Shown here: positions 10,683 to 19,609 of the stretch, piece after piece
How the letters are laid out: every line of letters begins with the position of its first letter
How positions within the stretch are numbered: the first letter of the stretch is position 1
DNA from: a bacterium
Lineage (GTDB): Bacteria; Vulcanimicrobiota; Xenobia; Xenobiales; JADMJV01
Assembly: GCA_018266105.1 (NCBI GenBank)
Contig: JAFEBA010000006.1
Coordinates: 1-64,000 of the forward strand
Direction: 5' to 3'
Length of the DNA: 64,000 nucleotides
Translations under genes and position numbers: made by a program
The notes under the pieces: generated by a model
Told to the model about the DNA's origin: nothing
The model's database searches: none
What the model saw: the letters and a program-made list of their open reading frames with translations, nothing else

Positions 10683-11695
10683 TGACTTTTGACGTGGCCA
10701 TCCGGGGCACCGGTCCGGCCGCTCTCTACTGCGCCCTGCGGCTGGCCCCCGAACTTCGGGTGTGTTTGCAGGCCAGTCAGGAACCCCCCTTAGAAACGGG
10801 GGTGGTCTGGCCGGGCCTGACCGAACACTGGGGGTTGCTTAAATACAACCTGGGCGCTCCCCAGGCTGAGGCTCTCATTCGCCTGATGCAGCGCAGCCGG
10901 GAACTGCTCGCTCCCGAAAAGGAAGCCCGCAAGGGAGCGGTCTTGCAGCTGGCCAGCAACCCCACTGAATTTCAAGAAATGACCATGGAGCTGCGCTGGC
11001 TGAACGCCCTCTGGCCGCGCCGGCTCATGAGCGGCGGGGCCGCTTCCAATTACGTCTCCATCAACGAGGCCGACGGGGCAGCCTTCATCCCTGATTGTCT
11101 ATCCCTTCAGGAAACCAGCCTGGTCCAGCGACTCTTCATTCGCGCCCAGAGCTTCGGGCTAAGAGTTGTCCAGGATTACCCTCAGGCCGAGATCGAGATC
11201 GATGCCGACCCCCACGGCCCCGGGCTCTTCACTCAGCAAGGCCTGGAATTTCTCTGTCCCAGTGTGCGGGAGCCCTGGAACGAGGCCCTGGTGGGCATCG
11301 AGACCCAACGCGGGCATCTACACGTTCGCGCTCACCCACGCGGCTGGCTGATCTCAGGCATTTCTCCCGAAGGCGAGCATCATCCTCATTTTCAGGACCT
11401 GTTGCACGGTTTTGCAGCCAAGGCGTTGATTCCACTTGAGGGTCTGGTGACCGAGGCACCACGCCCTCTGCACTACCGCTGCAGCGCCGATGGCCTGCCC
11501 GTGGTCGGACCCCTGCCCGGCAATCCCCACAAATGGCAGTTGGGCGCCCTGGCCGGACGTTCCTGGAGCCTTGGCCCCGCCCTGGGCGAACAGGTGGCAC
11601 TGGCCCTGCTGGGCCAGCCGGCCCCCCTGCTGGAAGCCTTACCCTGCCTCCGCCCCGGCCGCTTTCAAAACCGGAGCCGGGCTCTCCAGGCCTGA
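10682..11695 (+). CDS. FAD-dependent oxidoreductase (DAO-like)
   Basis: A 337-residue protein with an N-terminal Rossmann-type FAD motif in slightly variant form (VAIRGTGPAALYCALRLA). A C-terminal segment, RCSADGLPVVGPLPGNPHKWQLGALAGRSWSLGPALGEQVA, matches the FAD-closing motif of glycine/D-amino-acid oxidase family proteins. The substrate cannot be told. The ATG shares one base with the serS stop (TAATG), so it is translationally coupled to serS. Confidence 0.8.
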   Translation: MTFDVAIRGTGPAALYCALRLAPELRVCLQASQEPPLETGVVWPGLTEHWGLLKYNLGAPQAEALIRLMQRSRELLAPEKEARKGAVLQLASNPTEFQEMTMELRWLNALWPRRLMSGGAASNYVSINEADGAAFIPDCLSLQETSLVQRLFIRAQSFGLRVVQDYPQAEIEIDADPHGPGLFTQQGLEFLCPSVREPWNEALVGIETQRGHLHVRAHPRGWLISGISPEGEHHPHFQDLLHGFAAKALIPLEGLVTEAPRPLHYRCSADGLPVVGPLPGNPHKWQLGALAGRSWSLGPALGEQVALALLGQPAPLLEALPCLRPGRFQNRSRALQA

Positions 11696-11720
11696 GCCCG
11701 TACAGCGATACGGTTCCGAA

Positions 11721-11960
11721 GACCTTTCCAAAAGTGCTCAGATTCCCGAGGCCACGGTGGCCGTGCCTGTGGGCACGACCAGAGACTTCGAGTTTGTTGC
11801 TGATAACCCGTGTGACTGGCCTCTTATGATGGGTGTGACCCAGAAAGGCACGAAGGCCCAACAGTTGCTTCCGGAGCTTATGCCGATGGGTGAAACCGGT
11901 ATGGACCAGATGTCAAAAATGCAGGCCGAGATGAACGATTCCAGCGGCAAGCCGATTTAA
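11721..11960 (+). pseudogene. Remnant of a multicopper oxidase C-terminus
   Basis: The plus frame ending at TAA 11960 reads VPVGTTRDFEFVADNPCDWP and continues MMGV...LLPELMPMGETGMDQM. This matches the C-terminus of bacterial multicopper oxidases, where NPGDWA is followed by an HCHxxHHxxxxMxH copper-binding stretch and then MxGV. Here that ~20-residue copper-ligand stretch is missing in frame. No N-terminal portion exists: the FAD-oxidoreductase gene ends just before it. I read it as a decayed gene end. The stretch 11961-12099 shows nothing recognisable. Confidence 0.6.
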
Positions 11961-12099
11961 GAGTCTGATCCGGACACCTTGAAGGCGATGAGCTACCCTA
12001 AGAATACCGTAGCCATCCACATCCTGGACGTGAACCGTTTCCACCACGGTGGTTGCCGTTTGGGCCGAGCCATTTTCGCAGTTCGCCCAGATGTAAATG

Positions 12100-13623
12100 T
12101 TAGTCCAAAGCCAGGCGGGCTCGATGATATTGCTCCAGCAAGGCCAGCGAAGGCTCCACTCCCAGCTCTTGCAACAGGGCCTTCTGGGCCCATTGATAGT
12201 GACGCAGCGCCTGTTCCGGTCGGCCCAGCGCCAGATAGGCCTGCATGGCCGCCCCGTGGGCTTCCTGCAGGCAAGGATCGATGCGGGTCGCAAAGAGACT
12301 GGCTTCCAAGAGTTCTTCAGGCTTCCCGGCCTGGGTTAGACCGGGCAAGCAAGACTGGAGAACGTGCAGGACCCGTGCCTCCAACTGGTTGCGCTGCGTG
12401 TCGGCCCAATCCTGATAGCAGCCTTCCAGATAGGGACCGCGATAAAGCTGGCGGAGCTGGCGCAGCCAGGGATAGGATTCTGAAGCCCCCTGCAGTCGCT
12501 GGAGCTGCTCCAGGGTCTGCTCCAGTTGTTCCAAATCGTGCCAGTGCGGCAACTCCGGGTTCAAGTAAAAACCGAGGGGATTCCTCAGAATATAATTGAT
12601 ATTCTTGGGAGCCCCCTCCGGCCGCAGGTGCTTGCGCAGATGGGAGACCGCGGTCTGGAGCGCGCCGGCCGCGGCCAGGGGATCTTCTGCCCAAAGAAAC
12701 TCCGTCAACAGGTCAGCGCTTACCGGACGCGAGCGGGAGGCGATGCAGGCCAGCAGGAAACGTACCTTTCGGCTGTGCCATTGTTCCAGTCTCTGGGAGC
12801 CGAGATAGACTTCGAAACCGCCTAACGAATAGATGCGTAGCCCCGAAAGGCTCGGCTCTTCCTCGAAGGCCAGTCCCTGACTTGAGTGCAGTCGGGCCAG
12901 CAGACGCGAAGCATCCTCGCCCACCAACCAGCTCACTCCGGCGATACGAGGCTCCAAACCCGACAGAGAGCTCTGCAGGCGCTCGACAAACTTCAAAGCA
13001 CCGGTCGAATCGGTGTTACGCAGCAACATCAAGAAGGAGTCACCGCCAGAAAGCCCCAGCTCATCCTCGCGCCGAGCTAAAGAGGCCAGTCTGCGGCCGC
13101 ATTCCTCGGACTGAGAGCATGCCACCGAAAGCAGGCTCAAGTTGAGGCCCCCCCGGGAGGTCAGGGCGATTTCTTGCTCGAGGCGGCGTTGAAAGGCCTC
13201 TACTTTGAGAAAGCCAGTGGCGGAATCCAGAGTGGTGGCCCGGGCTAATTTCTGCGCCAACTCTAGCTGCTGCTCAGTTTGCCAACAAAATCGCAGAGTG
13301 CAGTCTCGCCCCAGTTCGATGGTGTCACCGTCCTGCAGAGCGGCCTCCTGAATGCTTTCGCCGTTGACGATCGTTCCGTTGGTGCTCTCCAGATCGATGA
13401 GTCGGTAGCCCCCGGAAAACTCCAGGCGGGCGTGTCGGCGACTGACTCCCACGTCGCGGATCACCAGGCCGCTGCCCTGGCGGCCAATCTCCAGGTCCTG
13501 TTCCTGGAGGAGAACGATGGAGCCGGCGGCTTCGCCCGAGAGGACCTGCAGAAACCCCACGCGCTTTCCTCGGGATTTGGGGCGTCGGGCAATTTCCTGG
13601 GTCTGAATCTCTTGCGAATCCAT
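12100..13623 (-). CDS. FHA - degenerate GGDEF - winged-helix/BTAD regulator
   Basis: A 507-residue signalling protein. Residues ~40-115 form an FHA phosphothreonine-binding domain (LEIGRQGSGLVIRD, SRRHARLEF, LESTNGTIVNG). Residues ~128-235 resemble a diguanylate-cyclase fold, with the signature degraded to LSGGDSFLMLL. From ~262 there is an OmpR-like winged helix (LRIYSLGGFEVYLG...HSRKVRFLLACIA) followed by a BTAD tetratricopeptide region, as in SARP/EmbR-type regulators. It lies 18 nt after a Ser/Thr kinase gene and probably binds phosphothreonine made by that kinase and regulates transcription (inference). Confidence 0.85.
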   Translation of the reverse strand: MDSQEIQTQEIARRPKSRGKRVGFLQVLSGEAAGSIVLLQEQDLEIGRQGSGLVIRDVGVSRRHARLEFSGGYRLIDLESTNGTIVNGESIQEAALQDGDTIELGRDCTLRFCWQTEQQLELAQKLARATTLDSATGFLKVEAFQRRLEQEIALTSRGGLNLSLLSVACSQSEECGRRLASLARREDELGLSGGDSFLMLLRNTDSTGALKFVERLQSSLSGLEPRIAGVSWLVGEDASRLLARLHSSQGLAFEEEPSLSGLRIYSLGGFEVYLGSQRLEQWHSRKVRFLLACIASRSRPVSADLLTEFLWAEDPLAAAGALQTAVSHLRKHLRPEGAPKNINYILRNPLGFYLNPELPHWHDLEQLEQTLEQLQRLQGASESYPWLRQLRQLYRGPYLEGCYQDWADTQRNQLEARVLHVLQSCLPGLTQAGKPEELLEASLFATRIDPCLQEAHGAAMQAYLALGRPEQALRHYQWAQKALLQELGVEPSLALLEQYHRARLALD

Positions 13624-13641
13624 CGCCGAAACTTCCTCTCT

Positions 13642-14904
13642 CTACCTGATCAATTCCTGGGCTGTCTCCGCGCTGGATGGCGCCGTCCGCTGGGCCGGGT
13701 CCGGGCTCATCCAGCGCGACCACAAGCGAACCCAATCCGTCGGCATCGGCCGATGACAGGCGGGCAAATGGCCTTGACTTTGCAGACGCAAGGTTTGGGC
13801 GGGGGTTCGCCCCTCGAAGGCTGGTCGTCCCTCCCACAGGTAAAACCAGCAGCATGCCGCGGAGTAGTAGTCGGAGCGCCAGTCCCCCGACCCTCCGTGG
13901 ATTTTTTCAGGAGCCACGTATCCAGGAGTACCCAGGGCGGGGCGCGGTTGGTCCAGGCCGTGAGCGATGCCAAAGTCCATCAGGATGAGCCGGCCGTCGC
14001 GCAGCATAAGGTTGGAAGGTTTCAGATCATTATGAACAATCGATTTGCCGTGAATGTAGGCCAGGGCCTGGCATAACTGCGCCATCCAATTCTCCACCTG
14101 ATCAGCCTCGGGCAGTCTCTCTTGAACCACCTCGGTCAGGGTTCGTCCCTCGACCCATTCCATGACCAGATAGAATCGCCCCTCGGCTTCCCCCCAGTCC
14201 AGAATATGAACCACGTTGGGATGCTGCAGGCCCAGTAAGGCCCGTACTTCCTCTTCCGGGCGCGAGACGGGCTGCAGAAGTTTGAGGGCAAGCGGTGTTC
14301 CCGAAGGCGAAAGCACCTGGTAGACCACACCCATGCCGCCCCGACCCAATTCCCGCTGCACTTGATAAGGACCAATTTTGTCACCCGTTACCAGAGTCGA
14401 GGAAGTGCGCAGGCGCTCCTCCGTCTGGAGCTCCCGCCGGCGGCGGTTGGCCCAAACCAGGCCGGTTCCCAGCCAGAAGAACAAAAACAGAGAAGCGAAG
14501 GGGAAGTCCCGTCCGATACGGTAGGCGAGCGGCACGAGCACAGGAATTCGGGGTGTGAGTTTCAGCAGTTGGGGATGACGAAACGCGTCCTTGGGGAAAG
14601 GGCGCACCAGCGGCTCATAGCCAGGTAGCTCGAAGCTCAGCAAAGCTGGAAGCTCCTTCTCCTCCAATCGAAGTGGGCCAGGCGTGTGGCCCAGTTCGAT
14701 GCCGCCCACGCCCGCGTTGAAGCGTCCGGTAGGGCTCACCGTCAGAGTCAATTTGCTCTTCAACACTACGCGGCAACCCGATGGGACGGTCTCTACGTAG
14801 AGCCCCGGCCCGCGTCGTTCAGGCCACGACCACAGCCCTTGAGCCAGCACCAGAGCCAGGCTGAGAATGAGCCTCCAGCCCCCTACCAACGAACATTCCT
14901 GCAC
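13642..14904 (-). CDS. Membrane Ser/Thr protein kinase, HRD changed to HND
   Basis: The 420-residue protein has an N-terminal signal-anchor, a ~100-residue extracytoplasmic part with a PEGA-like look (VETVPSGCRVVL), a second membrane segment near 140-160 (FASLFLFFWLGTGLVWA) and a Hanks-type kinase domain from ~185. Seen: glycine loop ELGRGGMGVVYQV, VHNDLKPSN with catalytic D293, DFG, and GTPGYVAPE. The Arg before the catalytic Asp is Asn (N292), typical of kinases not needing activation-loop phosphorylation. It starts at GTG inside the upstream pseudopilin gene (22-nt overlap) and is followed by the FHA-BTAD gene. Confidence 0.88.
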   Translation of the reverse strand: MQECSLVGGWRLILSLALVLAQGLWSWPERRGPGLYVETVPSGCRVVLKSKLTLTVSPTGRFNAGVGGIELGHTPGPLRLEEKELPALLSFELPGYEPLVRPFPKDAFRHPQLLKLTPRIPVLVPLAYRIGRDFPFASLFLFFWLGTGLVWANRRRRELQTEERLRTSSTLVTGDKIGPYQVQRELGRGGMGVVYQVLSPSGTPLALKLLQPVSRPEEEVRALLGLQHPNVVHILDWGEAEGRFYLVMEWVEGRTLTEVVQERLPEADQVENWMAQLCQALAYIHGKSIVHNDLKPSNLMLRDGRLILMDFGIAHGLDQPRPALGTPGYVAPEKIHGGSGDWRSDYYSAACCWFYLWEGRPAFEGRTPAQTLRLQSQGHLPACHRPMPTDWVRLWSRWMSPDPAQRTAPSSAETAQELIR

Positions 14905-15518
14905 TGGAGGGGAACGTCGGTTGTGGTTGTCTCCAGCCCGCGTCCATCTGAATTGGGGACCTGCACCACCAGGTGAAATTGCAGAGGTGGGTCCAGAATG
15001 GTCACGGAACCATCCCGATCAGCAAAGGAAAACTCGCTGACATAACGCGTCAGCATTCTGCGTTTGCGAACGTTTTGGGAATTCAAGCAAGCTGCCAGTA
15101 AGGCCGCCGGAGTCAGCTTGAGGGGAAACTCTTCACCCGCTGGAACAACCGGCACCCACGGAAAGAAATAGACCTTCTTTTGCTCGGGCTGATGGAAGTA
15201 GACCTGAAAATTCTCTTCCACGATGGGGTTGCCCGAACTGGCCGAATAGCGCAGTACCGGACGAAATGAGAGCGCCCAGCCCACCCCCTCAGGGGGCTGA
15301 TTCTGGGTCAGCGTCACCGTTTCCCAGCAGGAATGAGTCAGCTCGATTTGTAGACGTTGGGTCAGAAACATCGAGTTTTGGAAACTCTCACTATTCGATT
15401 GCTGGCGATTGAACATCCACATACTGGGAAGGAAGAGCTGCAATAGAAGAAAGAGCACCACGCCCAGCAGCCCGATGCCCACCATCAATTCCAGTAAGGT
15501 CCAGCCCTTCCGGCCCAT
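14883..15518 (-). CDS. Minor pilin-like protein (PilW-type prepilin)
   Basis: The 211-residue protein begins MGRKGWTLLELMVGIGLLG, a type III prepilin leader: Gly, then the aromatic/hydrophobic N-terminus with Glu at position +5, running into the long N-terminal helix. The rest is a beta-rich globular region with FQVYFHQPEQKKVYFFPW. ATG at 15518 is chosen because it gives this leader and overlaps the upstream stop as TAATG. It probably helps prime type IV pilus or pseudopilus assembly with its neighbours (inference from order). Confidence 0.82.
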   Translation of the reverse strand: MGRKGWTLLELMVGIGLLGVVLFLLLQLFLPSMWMFNRQQSNSESFQNSMFLTQRLQIELTHSCWETVTLTQNQPPEGVGWALSFRPVLRYSASSGNPIVEENFQVYFHQPEQKKVYFFPWVPVVPAGEEFPLKLTPAALLAACLNSQNVRKRRMLTRYVSEFSFADRDGSVTILDPPLQFHLVVQVPNSDGRGLETTTTDVPLQCRNVRW

Positions 15519-15910
15519 TAGCGCAGCACCAGGGTGGCATACTCGTAGTTGCTGGGACGGTGATGAATGCTCCAGCGGACCCGGCATTCGATCAATTTGG
15601 CCAGCGGCTTGTGACTGGTCGGGTCCTGCTCGGGCAGCGCGGTAATCCGATATTGAATCGTATAATCCAACGAGTCTACCTGGTAAATCTGATCCTGACT
15701 CCAATCACTGACCGCCAGCTGGTCGAAGCCCAGCGAGCGGAGCCCGGCACTGGTGGTCTGGCAGAGCTGCAGCGCAGCCTGCCGATGCTGAGCCTGGCGC
15801 AAACCAAAAATGGAGCTGGGAATAATCCCGACCATCAAGACCGAGAGCAGGGAGAGGATGAGCAGGGAAACCAGCACTTCCGCCAGACTGAATCCTGACC
15901 GTCGAAACAT
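15518..15910 (-). CDS. Minor pilin-like protein (PilV-type prepilin)
   Basis: A 130-residue prepilin with a clear leader, MFRRSGFSLAEVLVSLLILS: cleavage after Gly, Glu at +5, then the hydrophobic helix. Its ATG overlaps the stop of the upstream gene as ATGA, and its own TAA overlaps the next ATG, giving a tightly coupled minor-pilin cluster in the usual X-V-W-like order. Confidence 0.85.
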   Translation of the reverse strand: MFRRSGFSLAEVLVSLLILSLLSVLMVGIIPSSIFGLRQAQHRQAALQLCQTTSAGLRSLGFDQLAVSDWSQDQIYQVDSLDYTIQYRITALPEQDPTSHKPLAKLIECRVRWSIHHRPSNYEYATLVLR

Positions 15911-17745
15911 CAGGGCAGTCCTTTATGGATCCGATAGTAGCTGATACGATAAGACTCACTCCTGGGCAAAAAGGCATTGATATCAAAGTTCAGCTTCAGG
16001 GGAGGGGCCGGCGGACCCGTGCCCCCTCCACCTCCATTCGACACCGAGCTGGTGGAGCCAGTCGTGGTTTGGATGTAGTTTTGATAGGCCGTTTGAGCCG
16101 CACTTGCCTGCTGATTGAAGGCCTGCAGCGCCGCATCCACGGCCGCCTGCGCCGACTCCACAGCCCGCCGGGCCGATTCGACCCCTGATGAGTTTCCGTC
16201 TTCATCGTGGGAGGCCTCGGCCGCAGCCAGGGCCGCCTGGGCAGCCGCCAGAGCTTGCCTGGCCGAATCCAGAGATTGCGACAGGGCGCCCAGGGCTTTA
16301 AATTGATCCAGCACCGCGTCAGCCGCCGGCCCGTTGCCCGTGCGCGCACCGGCCGGAATGCTGAAAGGAGGGCCGTTGGAATTTACAAAGTTTTCCATGT
16401 CGGCGGGGAAACTCTGGCCGCCGTCCACCGTTCCACCATTACTGACCGAGGCCCCGCCCAGGGAATTGCGGGACAGACTGAAGGGCGCCTGGCCACTGCC
16501 GTTGGTGCGCTCAATCCCGCCTTGGCCATTGGCGTCTCCGCTGATCTGGACGGTCAGGGTCACGTTGGCGGTGGAAGGATCGCTTTCAAAGACACAGTTT
16601 TGCAGCACCGCCTTGGCCTCGTCGGGAGCGGTGGGGGAGTTGCAGATGGCGCTGCCATTGACCAGCACCTTCTCGGCCTCCAATCCTCCCTGAGCGTAAA
16701 CAATCCCTCGCACCTCGGTTTTCCGGCCCGAGCGCAAGGTGATCTTGCCCCCGGCCACAAGCGCCAGCCAATCTTCACTGCCATCTAATTCGGTCTGGCT
16801 GTCGATGGTCAGGTTGCCGGTGCACAAGATCGCTCCCTTGCCGCTTAGAGAGACAGCGTCGATGGAGACGCTCCCGTAGACCCTCAGGATTCCGTTTTCA
16901 AAGCGGATAGAGCTGGTTTCCAGCCTCAAAGTATCGGCATTGTTACCCGGCGTGCCCCAGGTATAGAGCGTGTTCAGGACCTGAGGATTGAACATCGCCG
17001 GCACATCGATCTTCACCGCATGACCGTTGACTTTGCTGAAGAGTTCATCGATATCCAGCAAAGGCAGTTCCCGGGGGGTCTCGGACAGGCGCCGAGCTCC
17101 CAGAATGGTACAATTATTGGGAGAAATCTCCGCCTCTCGAGCATACACATCGCCGGAGACGTAGCTGTTGGGACCTAAAGTCAACTTTTTGCGCGTGGCC
17201 AGATGGCCCGGTCGCGGAGAAGAATCGCTGGCGGCCGTACCGCGGATGACCAGCGCCTGGCTTTGAAGATCCCCGGCCACGGCCAGCCCATAGGGGTAGG
17301 GTGGGGCTGACAACAGCACTTCCACTGTCTGGACCACCCCGCGGCAGCAGCCCACCGCGTAGACTCGGGATTTGCCCGGCGGGGTTTCGTGGTCGGTAAC
17401 GCTGCCGCTAAAATTATTGATGGAGCGCGGAAGATGCACACCACCGATGGTTCGGTCGCCGAAGCTGATGGCGGCCCAGACCTCGGGATCGGGGGCGGCC
17501 TTGCCCATCGTTCCGTGGTAAGTCCAATCGGTGAGATTCAGGTTGGGGTCCTGCACCAGGGCGGCGGTGAGGCGACTCACGGCGGCATCTGCTTCCTGAA
17601 GGGCCAGCGCGGAATTCTGTTGAGTCTGCGCGAAGTTGAGATTCATCAGATAAACACCCGCCATGGTGGCGGCCAACAGACTCAATACCGTGACCAGCAT
17701 CAGGACTGAGAGGATGGACAATCCCCGACTCCATCGCGTTCTCAT
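15910..17745 (-). CDS. Large PilX-like exported protein with coiled-coil C-terminal region
   Basis: The 611-residue protein starts with a positively charged tip and one hydrophobic helix (LSILSVLMLVTVLSLLAATMAGVYLMNLNFA), then QQNSALALQEADAAV, which resembles PilX-type pilus accessory proteins without a processing Glu motif. The middle is Gly/Asn-rich beta sequence (GKGAILCTGNLTIDSQ, VAGGKITLRSGRKTEVRG), reminiscent of bactofilin/polymer-forming repeats. Residues ~480-570 are an Ala-rich heptad region. It is first in the coupled five-gene operon reading down to 12100. The opposing kinase gene begins 64 bp away, so a divergent promoter region lies at 17746-17809. Confidence 0.75.
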   Translation of the reverse strand: MRTRWSRGLSILSVLMLVTVLSLLAATMAGVYLMNLNFAQTQQNSALALQEADAAVSRLTAALVQDPNLNLTDWTYHGTMGKAAPDPEVWAAISFGDRTIGGVHLPRSINNFSGSVTDHETPPGKSRVYAVGCCRGVVQTVEVLLSAPPYPYGLAVAGDLQSQALVIRGTAASDSSPRPGHLATRKKLTLGPNSYVSGDVYAREAEISPNNCTILGARRLSETPRELPLLDIDELFSKVNGHAVKIDVPAMFNPQVLNTLYTWGTPGNNADTLRLETSSIRFENGILRVYGSVSIDAVSLSGKGAILCTGNLTIDSQTELDGSEDWLALVAGGKITLRSGRKTEVRGIVYAQGGLEAEKVLVNGSAICNSPTAPDEAKAVLQNCVFESDPSTANVTLTVQISGDANGQGGIERTNGSGQAPFSLSRNSLGGASVSNGGTVDGGQSFPADMENFVNSNGPPFSIPAGARTGNGPAADAVLDQFKALGALSQSLDSARQALAAAQAALAAAEASHDEDGNSSGVESARRAVESAQAAVDAALQAFNQQASAAQTAYQNYIQTTTGSTSSVSNGGGGGTGPPAPPLKLNFDINAFLPRSESYRISYYRIHKGLP

Positions 17746-17809
17746 GTTTTACTGGTGTTCGCCCAGGGCACGGTAGGACCTTCCCTGGGGCCTTGCGAAA
17801 CCAACAACG

Positions 17810-19036
17810 GTGCGTGTCCTCCTGTTGCTCCTGCTCACTCTCTGGCTCCAGGCTCAGACTCAAGAGCTTAGCATTGAATGCGTACCGGACGATGCCGAGG
17901 TCTGGATTCCCGAAGTTTCAAGCAGTTCCCTCGGTACGGTGGGTCAGGGCCTGCGCTTCGAGCCTGGAATGTCTTCGGAGTTGACTTTAGTCCTGCGCCG
18001 CAACGGCTATGCCGAGCTGCGCCAGAAGCTCTCGCTCCAGGAAGCTCACGGCAAGTGGCCGCGCCAGGGAAGCTATCATCTTACGCCGCTGCCGGGACTG
18101 GCCAACCGTGGCCAGCAACTGCTCTACTGGAGTAAAAAATATTGGGGTCTGGCCCTGGTGCCCCTGATTGGATTTGTGGCCTGGCAAGTCCAGCGTCGCT
18201 CCCGTTCGAACGGACCCTCCCGTTCTGATCGCGGCCTGCGCGGTCAGCAGATCGGACCCTACATGATTCAAGAATTTCTAGGTGCCGGGGCGATGGCCGA
18301 TGTCTACCGGGCCACTCGCGGCTCTCAGGAATTCGCTTTCAAGGTGGTGAAAGAAGACTCGCCCGAAGCGCGCAAAAGGCTGCTGAGGGAGTCTAAAGTG
18401 CTGCAGACGCTGGACCACCCCAATCTGGTGCGTCAGTATGATTCCGGGGAAGTGGGCTCTCGCTGCTATATGGTCCTGGAGCTGCTGCGCGGCCAGAACC
18501 TTCGAGAGTTACTGCGTGTCGAACGCCGAGGCTCGCCCGAGCGCATCCTGAAGCTGTTCGGGCCGGTCTTTCAGGGATTGGCCCAAGCGCACCAGGCCGG
18601 CATCGTGCACCGAGACCTGAAGCCTGACAACCTTCTGCTAACCGAGTCGAACCAACTCAAGGTATTGGACTTTGGCGTGTCGCGGGGCGACGGGCTGACA
18701 GTGGTTACCCGCACGGGCCTGGTGATGGGCACTCCCCAGTACATGGCCCCGGAACAAATCGAGGGAGACATCGATCCCGCCAGCGACCAGTATGCTCTGG
18801 GCGTCATCCTCTACGAGGTGCTCTATGGCAAAAGGCCCTTCGATGGTGCCAGCGTGATGGAGGTCATCGATCAACAGCTCGATCTGGTGCCCAAGCCGCT
18901 GGGCGAGGTGGCTCCCCATCTGCCCAAACCCCTGACCACGGCCATCGACCGCATGCTGGACAAGGACCCCAGGAATCGCTTTCGGGACCTGAACGAGGCC
19001 TGGAAGGCGCTGTCAGGAGAGCCCTTCAGCCCCTGA
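17810..19036 (+). CDS. Membrane Ser/Thr protein kinase
   Basis: A 408-residue Hanks-type kinase with the same layout as the kinase at 13642-14904: signal peptide (VLLLLLLTLWLQAQTQ), a ~90-residue outside domain (IECVPDDAEVWIPE), a membrane span near 112-128 (YWGLALVPLIGFVAWQV), then a cytosolic kinase domain. Motifs are complete: FLGAGAMADVYRA, FAFKVVKE, HRDLKPDN (D269), DFG (D287), GTPQYMAPEQ. Start is GTG with no strong ribosome site. It is divergent from the pseudopilin/kinase operon, so two sensor kinases flank one promoter region. Confidence 0.9.
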   Translation: MRVLLLLLLTLWLQAQTQELSIECVPDDAEVWIPEVSSSSLGTVGQGLRFEPGMSSELTLVLRRNGYAELRQKLSLQEAHGKWPRQGSYHLTPLPGLANRGQQLLYWSKKYWGLALVPLIGFVAWQVQRRSRSNGPSRSDRGLRGQQIGPYMIQEFLGAGAMADVYRATRGSQEFAFKVVKEDSPEARKRLLRESKVLQTLDHPNLVRQYDSGEVGSRCYMVLELLRGQNLRELLRVERRGSPERILKLFGPVFQGLAQAHQAGIVHRDLKPDNLLLTESNQLKVLDFGVSRGDGLTVVTRTGLVMGTPQYMAPEQIEGDIDPASDQYALGVILYEVLYGKRPFDGASVMEVIDQQLDLVPKPLGEVAPHLPKPLTTAIDRMLDKDPRNRFRDLNEAWKALSGEPFSP

Positions 19037-19077
19037 GGCCTGGATGAAGGCCTCTGAAGCCGAAGGGCTCTGGTGAA

Positions 19078-19275
19078 CTACTTCAGGTGGGTGGGGCGGA
19101 TCAGAGTGGGGTCCCACCCGGAGTGAATCCCGATATCCACCCGGTCCACGTGGGGTAGGGGCTTGGGCGTGAAATCCTCGGACGGTAGTCTGAACTTCTT
19201 GGGGTTATAGCCTTCGGTGCGGGGATTGTATCCATCGACGCGGGGGTTGTGGTTCTGATTGTGGATATGGGACAT
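19078..19275 (-). CDS. Small Asn/Pro-rich repeat protein
   Basis: The 65-residue protein begins MSHIHNQNHNP and carries a short tandem repeat: NPRVDGYNPRTEGYNPKK, i.e. (D/E)GYNP twice. No membrane segment or known family. ATG at 19275 is favoured by GGAG upstream; an in-frame ATG at 19290 would add five residues. It is the last host gene before the island, on the strand facing the second kinase. Confidence 0.55.
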   Translation of the reverse strand: MSHIHNQNHNPRVDGYNPRTEGYNPKKFRLPSEDFTPKPLPHVDRVDIGIHSGWDPTLIRPTHLK

Positions 19276-19427
19276 TTTTTTGTTCTCCATTTCGTTGGTT
19301 GGTCTCTGAGGTGAGAATGCCAGTACCAACTTGCGGATTTCTTGCGGATTTTTTATTTCGATTGGATTCGTGTCTTTAATTGAATCAGCCAGTGCATTTG
19401 GAGCTCTTTATTGCCTGGGAGTAGAGA

Positions 19428-19444
19428 GCCCCTAGTCCCCCAGG
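19428..19444. other. Left attachment site of the island (attL-like core)
   Basis: Contains the 16-bp core gcccctagtcccccag, also found at 29,310 and 52,333, plus one more shared G with the 29.3-kb copy. The sequence to its left (19,400-19,427) differs from the other two copies and contains an inverted GCTCT/AGAGC pair. It may be the former pfkA downstream region, since joining it to the pfkA side at 52,349 would restore an uninterrupted locus. Confidence 0.7.
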
Positions 19445-19609
19445 TTGTCCGTAAGCCTTTTTCTTGGGTCGGCTCAGGTCTGCAGAATGTCTTGGTTGTT
19501 GGGTTTTGGCGGGATCGACTTCGGCTGAGGTCATGTCAGATCGGCGAGTTTTTGGCACGGTTGGAGACCACTAGGAGACCACGCACCTACTCAGTCTCGG
19601 CCAGGGGCT

